Below are positions 56,801-64,000 of a DNA stretch of 64,000 bases, in pieces. The DNA lies in NCBI GenBank assembly GCA_023614405.1, contig CM042690.1:663284802-663348801 (forward strand). Direction: 5' to 3'. Every line of letters starts with the position of its first letter. Positions within the stretch are counted from its first letter, which is position 1. Origin of the DNA: Avena insularis. Taxonomy: Eukaryota; Streptophyta; Magnoliopsida; Poales; Poaceae. Both the position numbers and the translations under genes were made by a program. The notes beneath the pieces were generated by a model. The model ran no database searches, was not told the origin of the DNA, and saw only the letters and a program-made list of their open reading frames with translations.

Positions 56801-57670
56801 TTATCGGTGGATAGTTGGTCTTATTTGCCTCTTGTTTGCCTATAATAGGGTCCTTCAAGTGGTCCTCCTAACTCTCCTCCCACCGATGCAACTGCGGCGC
56901 GACCGCAGTTAAAGGTGGAGGAGTTTTCGCTGCTTGCGCGACTGCACGATCACATAAAGCAGTTGGAGCACGAGTTGCCCATGATCCAAGATAACGTGGA
57001 CGTGTGGAAGTCGAAGGCTGAGAAGGCCAGCGCTCATGCGAAGTATCTCCTGGATGAAGTTGCACAGTTGAACGAGCAATTTAAATGTTAGCTCTCTATC
57101 TCCTTGTCTTCTTATTTAGCCATTCGCGGCGATGCTCTGTCTTATGCTCTGGTCTTGCTTCTTTGTAGTTGTTAGCGCTCGTCATCCGCAGGATGAGAGG
57201 ATCGGGTTGCCATTCGAATGAATGCCCTGACCCAGGAGCAGCTGCAGGCTTGTGGGTACTTCTGGGTGGACCATGACCGTGGAGTCGCACTAGCGACGCT
57301 GCAAGGTCGTGCATCGCGGGTGCTTCAGTGTTTGAAGAAGGCGCAGTCATGCCTTAAGTATATTTTTTAGGCGATGTTTCCCCTGGACGAGGTGCCTTCA
57401 AGCTTGTTAGCTCTGCTGGCGAAATTTTAAGATATCAGCGTGGTCCGCGAGTGCGTGCGGCAACAGCTCGTGGGTGCCAAGGCTACACTAGCGCTTGTTT
57501 GACTGCATCGGCCAGATGTGGATATCGCGGCTGTTGCCGCTAGACCACCGCCGCCTCCAGAAGGGATGACCTAGAATATGGTGCCGCATTATCAGGCGGT
57601 TGACCGGCCAGCCGAGGATATTGTAGATTTCTTTGAAGAGCAAACAAACGTTCTCCTTCTGCGGCAATAG
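53899..57670 (+). pseudogene. Antisense spliced gene of element C (putative gypsy-type transposon protein)
   Basis: Runs opposite to pol. Exon 1 (about 53899 to 54980) has a Lys/Ala-rich N-terminus and the putative gypsy-type transposon domain (LLCFYGLQLHQLTPNSILHI, CECWLGIEPHF). A frameshift lies near 54160. Later exons, by GT-AG signals, are about 55059-55381, 55462-55680, 55775-55868, 55954-56140 and 56231-56515; coiled-coil pieces continue at about 56850-57090 and 57210-57670, ending in TAG. Exon ends after 56515 are uncertain. The gene has the same order as that of D and E (domain, disordered middle, coiled coil) but little sequence identity outside the first domain. Function unknown. 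Confidence 0.75.
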
Positions 57671-58101
57671 TGTAATATAGGCCTGCACAGAGATGTACAA
57701 GTGTTGTAAAATTTATACAATTGTTCTGGGTGTGTTTGATACCCGTTAATATGTAAGGATCTTGCTAGCTTGTATATTTTTCGAGTGTATTGTAATCTGC
57801 AGTTCCTTTTTGTTAGCCTGACGTGTGTTTATCTCAGCACCTTGCCAACCTGCCAGGTGCGTTGCAGCTGGGTTGGTTTTATCAAGGGTTCAATTGGTAG
57901 TGCATCAGCTACTCAGGATACTGTGTTGTTCATAGAACAGAGTGTAAAGGGTGGCGCAGCCCCCGAGTGATATAATTGCAAGTAAAACAGAAAGAACACA
58001 AGGTTTGGGGCACTTAGCTTTATTTATTCACAGAATATCACGAGGTACAATTTGTGGCTAAGTAGCCTTGCTTAATAGCCTTATTTATAAAGTAAAAACA
58101 T
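57671..58101. other. Spacer between pol and antisense gene of element C
   Basis: About 430 bp between the two convergent stop codons. Non-coding as far as I can see. A PPT-like CACTCGGGGGCTGCGCC (minus strand) is at about 57952-57968. Confidence 0.7.
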
Positions 58102-59053
58102 CTAAGGGTAGAAACGGCGCAGCTGCACGACGTTCTAGGGATTGGAGTATGTGACTCTGCTCTCTAAGTCTTTAAGGCGATAGGCGCCACCTGGGATTAC
58201 TTCGGTAATCATGTAGGGTCCTTCCCATGGGGACTCGAGCTTGAGGTGCCCTTGCTTCTTCAGTCGCAGGACCAGGTCTCCTTTGACGAAGGATCTATGG
58301 CGTAGCTTTCTGCTGTGGTAGTTGCGGAGGTTCTGCTGGTAGATCGTGGATCTCTCTGCTGCAATCTCGCGTGCCTCATCGAGGAGGTCGACGGAGTCTT
58401 CGAGTGTGAGAGTTGATTCTGTCTCGTTGTATGCTACCACCCGCGGGGCTTTGTAACACACTTCTGCGGGTAGCACCGCTTCGGCATCGTGTACCATAAA
58501 GAACGGAGTGTAGCCTGTGGTGCTGTTTGGAGTTGTATGTAGGCTCCATAGTACTGATTGTAACTCGTTGGGCTAGCACCCTGCAGCTCTTTCGAGTGGC
58601 CGAAGGATCCTTTTCTTGATTCCGCTGTAGACGAGGCTGTTGGCCTTTTCGACTTGACCGTTGGTCTGAAGGTTTGCCATAGAGGCGTAGCTGATGTTGA
58701 TCCCCAGTTTTTCGCAGAAATCCTGGAATTCCTTCGATGTGAAGTTTGTTCCGTTGTTCGTGATGATGCTGTGTGGCACCCCAAACCGGAAGACAATGGA
58801 CTCGAAGAATTTCACAGCGCTGGCTCCTGATTGATTTGTCACCGGCATGGCCTCGATCCACTTGGTGAACTTGTCGACTGTGACAAGGAGGTAGACGTAT
58901 CCTCTAGGTGAGGACTTCTGGAGCTTGCCGACCATGTCGAGTCCCCATTGTGCGAAGGGCCAGGCCACATGTATTGGCCTAATTTCCGTGCCAGGTGCGT
59001 GCGGTTTATCCACGAATCGCTGGCAGGTGTTGCAATGCTGGACGATGTCCTTG

Positions 59054-59058
59054 GCGTC
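59054..59058. repeat. Left target site duplication of solo LTR F2
   Basis: GCGTC; the right copy at 60649-60653 is GCGTT, one transition apart. Confidence 0.8.
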
Positions 59059-60648
59059 TGATACATTGCAAATGTATCTATAATTTTTGATGTTCCATGC
59101 TTAGTTTTATCCACTTTCTTGTGTTTTGTCCACACTTTGGAGTACTTTTCATATGATTTCTTGGACTAACCTATTAACAAGAGCCACAGTGCCTGCTGCC
59201 TGTTTTCTGCTGCTTTTGGTTCCAGGAAGTTAGAAAATGAATATTCTCGGAATTGGACGGGACAAAAGCCAAAGTGCCTATTTTTCTAGAAGTCATGGAT
59301 GCGAATACGAGGCGAAGAGAATTGAGGCCACCACCACACCGCGGCTGAGGCTGGGCCCGCACTAGGGGGTGGTGTGGTGGCCCCTGGCACCCCCTCGGCC
59401 TCCTCTTCCGCCTATAAGATGCCCTCGGGACGTAAACCCTAAGTACCCGATCAAAAATCCATGAAAGAGTCTGTAGCCGCCGTCATCTCCATCCCTAGAT
59501 CGGGAGGGATAGAAGCTCTTCACGGCACCAAAGAGGAATTCACCCTAGAGGCCTTCTTCATCACCATGCAAGCCTCTGGTGTGATGCGTGAGTAGTTCAT
59601 CCTTGGACTACGGATCCATGTAGTAGCTAGATGGCTGGTTCTCCTCCTTTGTGCTTTCATGTCTAGATCTTGTGAGCTCCGTTCATGATCAAGATCATCT
59701 ATTTGTAATTCGGCATGTTGTGTTTGCGGTTAGATGGATATTGAGATGCTATTTCAGATTGATTATTGATTCTATCATGTCTTTGTTATTTGTGATCTTG
59801 CATGCTTTCCGTTGTTAGTAGCTATCTTGGCCGAGTAGATGCTAGCAACTCCAAGAGTTAGTATTTATGCTCGATAGTGGGTTCATGCCTCTAATCTTGA
59901 GTAATGTAAATCTCTAAGGTACTAGATGTCTTTTGCTACTAGGAGAAAACAACAATCCTTTGTTCATAGAACAATCGTCTTTATTTACTTTACACATAGT
60001 TCGTAAAGCAATAATCTGTGCTTGCAACTTATCTTGGAGGGTTCGGATGATAACCTGAAGGTGGATTATTAGTCATAGATGCAGTTGGATGGCGGTCTAT
60101 GTATAATGTTGTAATGCCCAATCAAGTTCCAAAGGGGTCAAGATGATTAGTATATGCATGTATTGCTTTCTCGATGTTTGTCAATTGCCCCGCTGTAATT
60201 TGTTCACCCAACATGTTATCTATCTAAGGAGAGCCACCTCTAGTGAACTATGGATCCCGGTCCTTGTCTTTTACATACAATCTATAAACTGATACTACTT
60301 TGTGTTTACTTTCTGCAAACTATTACTTCTTTCCATTCGATACGTTTAATCCTTTGTTTTCCGCAAAACACGAGAGATTGACAACCTCATCGCAAGTTGG
60401 GGACAAAGTTCTGTGGTTGTGTTGTGCAGGTCTCCATGTTGCTACTAGCACCGATAGTGCGCCTTGCCAAAGCTCAGCTAGTAACACCTTTGGGTGTTTC
60501 CTTGCTCCTACTGGTTCGATTAAACCTTGGTTTCATAACTGAGGGAAACTTGCTGTTGTGCTCATCATACCTTCCTCTTGGGGTTCCCAACGAGCTCTAC
60601 ATCAACACCGCACCAGCACTTTTCTGGGTGCCGTGCACTAAGCCATCA
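59059..60648 (-). mobile_element. Solo LTR F2
   Basis: 1590 bp, reverse orientation to F1 and about the same length; the two align end to end with small indels. Ends TGATACATTGCAAATG and AGCCATCA on the plus strand. Removing it with one target copy rejoins the integrase zinc domain of element C. No primer site or coding sequence. Confidence 0.88.
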
Positions 60649-62913
60649 GCGTTGCACATTGTCGTTGGCCAGTAGAATCCAGCTCGTAGAGCTTTGGCGA
60701 TGAGGGCACGACTGCCGGCGTGGTGCCCGCAAGTGCCTTTGTATATGTCGAGGAGGATGGCTCTTCCGTCCCTATTGGAGACGCACCTCTACAGGACTCC
60801 TGTGATGCCGCGCTTGTATAATTCACCATTGATGAGGGCGAATGCCTTGGATCTTCATACTATATGGCGCGCATATGTGGGGTCATCTGGCAGAGCAGCT
60901 ATGTGATGTACGGTTGCGTCCAGGATGGCTTAATCATCATGACCTCCATGGGGCCTTCGAGTCATGTGTCGGGCTCTATGTCATCGAGTGCCATTGGCTC
61001 GTTGGGTGGCGTAGCCCCCGAGTCCTTTGTCGTGCTAGCTTTATGCTCTGGAGTCTTTGGCTTGATGGAGCACTCACATATGCGCTCTAGAAATACTCCA
61101 GGTGGCACTTGGGTGCAGGTGGAGCCTATGTTGGTGAGTATATCTGCTTCCTCGTTGCTCTCGCGGCCGACGTGTCGCAGCTCGCAGCCGTCGAAGTCCC
61201 CTTCGAGTGCGTCGTAGAGGTCGAGGTAGGCGATCATGTTGTCGCTCAAAGCGTCGCACCCGTTCATTGTTTGGTTGACCACCAGTTTGGAGTCGCCGTA
61301 GATGACGAGTCGCTTGGCTCCGCAGACTTTTGCCATACGCATCCCATGGAGCAAGGCTTCATATTCAGCTTCATTGTTGGAGGCAGTGAACTGCATTCGT
61401 AGGACGTACCTCATCTTGTTGCCTTGAGGTGATGTCAGGATGACGCCTGCGCCAGCTCCTTCCTTGCGCTTGGACCTGTCGAAGTGCATTGTCCATAGGT
61501 AGGACATGTCTGGTTTGTCGGGGAGCTGGTTCTCCATCCAGTGCACGAGGAAGTCCGGGAGAACTTGCGACTTGATCGCGTCGCGCTTCTCATATGTGAT
61601 GTCTCATGGAGACAGTTATATCCCCCAGAGCACGACTCGTCCGGTGGCGTCGAGATTATTGAGTATGTGCCCAAGCGGGGCGTCGTTTACCACTACGATT
61701 GGGTACTCCTAGAAGTAGTGGCGCAGTCGCCTGTCTGTCATGAAGATGCCATACGCCAACTTCTAATAATGCGGGTACCGCTATTTTGTTGGCATGAGCA
61801 CCTCACTGAGGTAGTAGACTGGGCGTTGTACCCCATGGACTTTATTTTCTTCGGCTCGCTCCACCACGAGCACAGTGCTGACCACCTAGTTAGTGGCAGA
61901 GATGTATAGCAATAGTGGCTCCTTTTCTCGAGGTGTTACCAACACCGGCGAGGTGGATAGTAAACGCTTGTGGTCTTCGAATGCTTCTTGTGCTTCGTAT
62001 GTCCACTCGAATTTGTCAGCCTTGCGGAGAAGTTGGTAGAAGGGCAGTGCCCTTTCGCCCATTCGACTGATGAATCGACTGAGCGCTGCGATTCGCCCAG
62101 CCAGCTACTGGATGCCTTTTTTGTTCTTCGGCTTCTCCATGGCCAGTATGGCCTTTATTTTCTTTGGGTTGGCCTCGATCCCTCTCGTGGAGATGAGATA
62201 CCCGAGAAGTTGCCCAGATGGTACGCCGAAGGCGCATTTGTCCGGATTTAGCTTGATCCGGTAGCGGTCGAGGTTATCGAAGGTCTCGCGGAGATCATCG
62301 AATAACGAGTCTTCCTCCTTGGTTTGATGACGATGTCATCGACGTAGACTTGGATGTTGCGAACAAGCTGGCTCTTGAGACAGGCCTACATACACTACTG
62401 ATAGGTGGCTTCTGCGTTTTTCAGCCCGGAGGGCATCGTTGTGTAGCAGAAGACACCAAAGGGCACAACGAATGCCATTTTCTCCTAGTCCTCCTGCTTC
62501 ATTTGAATCTGATGGTATCCTGAGTAGGCGTCGAGGAAACAGAGGAAGCAGAGTCGATTATTTGATCGATCCGCGACAACGGGAAGTGATCTTTCGGGCA
62601 ATGCTTGTTCAGGGAGGTAAAGTCCACACACATCCGCAGGATATTCGTGTCCTTTTTACGGACAAGCACGGGATTTGTGACCCAGGTGCTTTCCTTGATC
62701 TCGCGTATGAAATTGGCGTCGAGGAGTCTATTGACTTCCATATCAACCGCTTTTGCTTTCCTTGATAGTCGTCGTATTGTTTGTTTAACTAACCTTGCTT
62801 CAGGATTCATGTTGAGCGAGTGCTCGGTGAATTCCCTGGGAACCCCTGGCATGTCCGTAGGATACCAGGCAAAGATTTCCCAACGCTCATGGAGGAATTC
62901 AACGAGCACGAGT

Positions 62914-63644
62914 TCCTATGCGGAACTCAAGTTGTTGGCGATGAGGGACATTTTGGTTGGGTCCGTTGGCTGTACCTGGACTTTCTTGGTGTGCACCAAT
63001 GTGTCGAAGGATTGGTCGGGTGAGCTTGGCTTGCTTGGGGGAGGCAGACTGTTGTCTATCGACTCCTTTAACCTCGCCAATTCCTCTTGCATGCCGAAAG
63101 ACTGGGAAATTCTGTTGAATTCCCTATCACAGCTGTCAGATCTTTCGAAGCTTCTGTTGATTGTGATAATGCCGTTTGGGCCTAGCATCTTCATCTGCAA
63201 GTAGGCGTAGTGTGGCACTGCCATGAACCTCGCGAACGCGACATGTCCGAGGATGCAGTGGTATTGTGAGGGCTAGTCGACAACTTCAAAGTCGATGCGC
63301 TCTCGCCGAAAGTTTTGCGGCGTGCCGAAGATGACATCGAGGTTTATTTTGCCCAGGGGGTATATGCCCTTCCCTGGGATAATGCCGTGGAACATCGTGT
63401 ATGAAACTTCCAAACATGTCAGAGGGATCCTCATTGCCCGCAAGGTACTCACGAACATGAGGTTGATGCTGCTTCCACCGTCTATGAAGACGCAACTCAT
63501 CTTGAAGCCTACAATCTGTGCCTCGAGCACCAGGGGACAATGGCCTGGGTGAGGAACTTGACGCGGGTGGTCGCTTTTGTCAAAGGTGATGCAGGACTCG
63601 CTGCCACTGAGGTACTCAGTGGTGGAGGGCGAAGAGTTCATCAC
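62914..63644 (-). pseudogene. pro: Aspartic protease of element C
   Basis: The reading 63644-63273 holds FIDGGSSINLMF (active site D-G-G-S). A TAG near 63273 interrupts it, and the frame continues with LGHVAFARFMAVPHYAY to 62916. It ends LSSA then TAG, after which the RT frame continues directly (ELVLVEFLHERW). This stop is at the homologous place to that in A, D and E. Confidence 0.85.
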
Positions 63645-63999
63645 CAGATTAACTTAGCGAGTGATTGATTTTTGTACTCGATTTGAGGGGCGACCCTTCT
63701 AGATCATCCCCATGTTCCCCAATGGTCGGGGGTATGGCTCGCCTCCATGGTTCAGGACTGGTGTAGCCGCAGGTGGTGGTGGACCTAGTGGTGGAGGAGC
63801 TCCATGTGCCACGGCGCCCGGGGCAGGTCCATAGCCTTGGTTAATCGCGTCGCGATTCATCTAGGCCAGGCCTTCGTGGAGCTTGAGAAACTTGCGACAG
63901 TCCTTTAGGAGGTGGCTGGACTTTTTCTTGTCGTCACGCTTGTCGATGTAGAAGTGCACGTTGCACGGTCCGGAAAGTTTGTCCTGGATGGATGTTGCG
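63645..63999 (-). pseudogene. gag: C-terminal gag of element C, partial
   Basis: The end of gag enters from the right edge. A Cys/His motif (CNVHFYIDKRDDKKKSSHLL, then DCRKF) resembles the knuckle-like C-H-H-C motif of the other Tat elements. A Pro/Gly/Ala-rich linker follows. Stops are near 63860, 63700 and 63655. Confidence 0.8.
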
Positions 64000-64000
64000 G

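Larger units (their letters stand above)
58102..62913 (-). pseudogene. pol: pol (RT, RNase H, archaeal RNase H, integrase) of element C, split by F2
   Basis: RT runs from 62909 to about 62040, with YVDD at 62346-62335 and frameshifts near 62500 and 62320. The gypsy RNase H (about 61980-61560) again lacks its first Asp (LYISATN) and has several stops. The archaeal-type RNase H (61546-61100) keeps EYEA and GDSKLV. The integrase zinc domain begins near 60790 (CGHHAGSRALIAKALRAGFY), is broken by F2 at 60648-59059 and resumes with HCNTCQRF. The core is at 59013-58573: the first Asp is present, the second is Asn (IITNNGTNF) and the Glu is present (NGQVEKAN). A stop replaces Trp near 58576 and another near 58134; the natural end is TAG at 58104-58102 after RRFYP. 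Confidence 0.92.
52187..63999 (-). mobile_element. Tat-lineage element C (second family), 5' part outside window
   Basis: From right to left on the minus strand: end of gag, protease, RT, gypsy RNase H, archaeal-type RNase H and integrase (with solo LTR F2 inside), then an antisense gene on the plus strand and the 3' LTR. Its proteins are clearly homologous to, but well diverged from, those of A, D and E, and its LTR is unrelated in sequence. The left junction at 52187 is my best estimate; the target duplication (ATCAA at left) has no partner in view. Confidence 0.9.

Noticed and set aside
53851..57670. A captured host gene in element C
   Set aside because: Its first domain matches the antisense gene of the D/E family and lies at the same place, so it belongs to the element.

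Overview
The window is a nest of LTR retrotransposons from a plant nuclear genome, almost certainly a grass and probably a large-genome Pooideae species. I see no ordinary host gene, tRNA, rRNA or CRISPR array. The case for a grass rests on the families present. There are Tat-lineage Ty3/gypsy elements with an archaeal-type second RNase H and an antisense 'putative gypsy-type transposon' gene, Athila-like gypsy elements with a tRNA-Asp primer site, and a solo LTR resembling LTRs I remember from wheat and its relatives. The species itself cannot be read from the sequence.

Layout, left to right. (1) 1-7494: minus-strand Tat element A, cut by the window edge, with its 5' LTR at 6715-7494. (2) 7495-10230: minus-strand remnant of an Athila-like element (protease, hairpin spacer, 3' ORF) into which A inserted. 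(3) 10231-11455: the first part of an LTR of family 'LTR-A', inserted in that protease. (4) 11456-49141: a plus-strand Athila-like element 'B' inserted in LTR-A; its 5' LTR, PBS, gag and protease lie at 11456-15284, and its 3' ORF, PPT and truncated 3' LTR lie at 46081-49141. (5) 16132-45740: Tat element D inserted in B. (6) 23808-39165: Tat element E inserted in D between pol and the antisense gene, flanked by a perfect GTGAT duplication. (7) 23903-25495: solo LTR F1 inside the 5' LTR of E, flanked by perfect GTCAC. (8) 49142-52186: a second LTR-A element inserted in the 3' LTR of B. (9) 52187-63999: minus-strand Tat element C, of a different family, inserted in the protease of that LTR-A element and running off the window. 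(10) 59059-60648: solo LTR F2 in the integrase of C, in the opposite orientation to F1.

The Tat elements encode a gag-protease polyprotein and then reverse transcriptase, a degenerate gypsy RNase H, an archaeal-type RNase H and integrase. Between pol and the 3' LTR, D, E and C carry a gene on the opposite strand. In D this antisense gene has seven exons joined by six GT-AG introns. The joined exons total 3414 bases (1138 codons) with no frameshift, though there are several in-frame stops. All coding regions in the window carry stops or frameshifts, so every copy is now defective; D and E would have needed help in trans to move.

The Athila-like elements go from gag-protease to a 3' ORF with no reverse transcriptase, RNase H or integrase between. 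In place of those domains are arrays of hairpin-forming repeats whose palindrome also occurs in their LTRs. The most unusual features are the spliced antisense gene, the 59-bp minisatellite in its third intron, a stop codon at the same protease-RT boundary in all four Tat copies, and the hairpin arrays.
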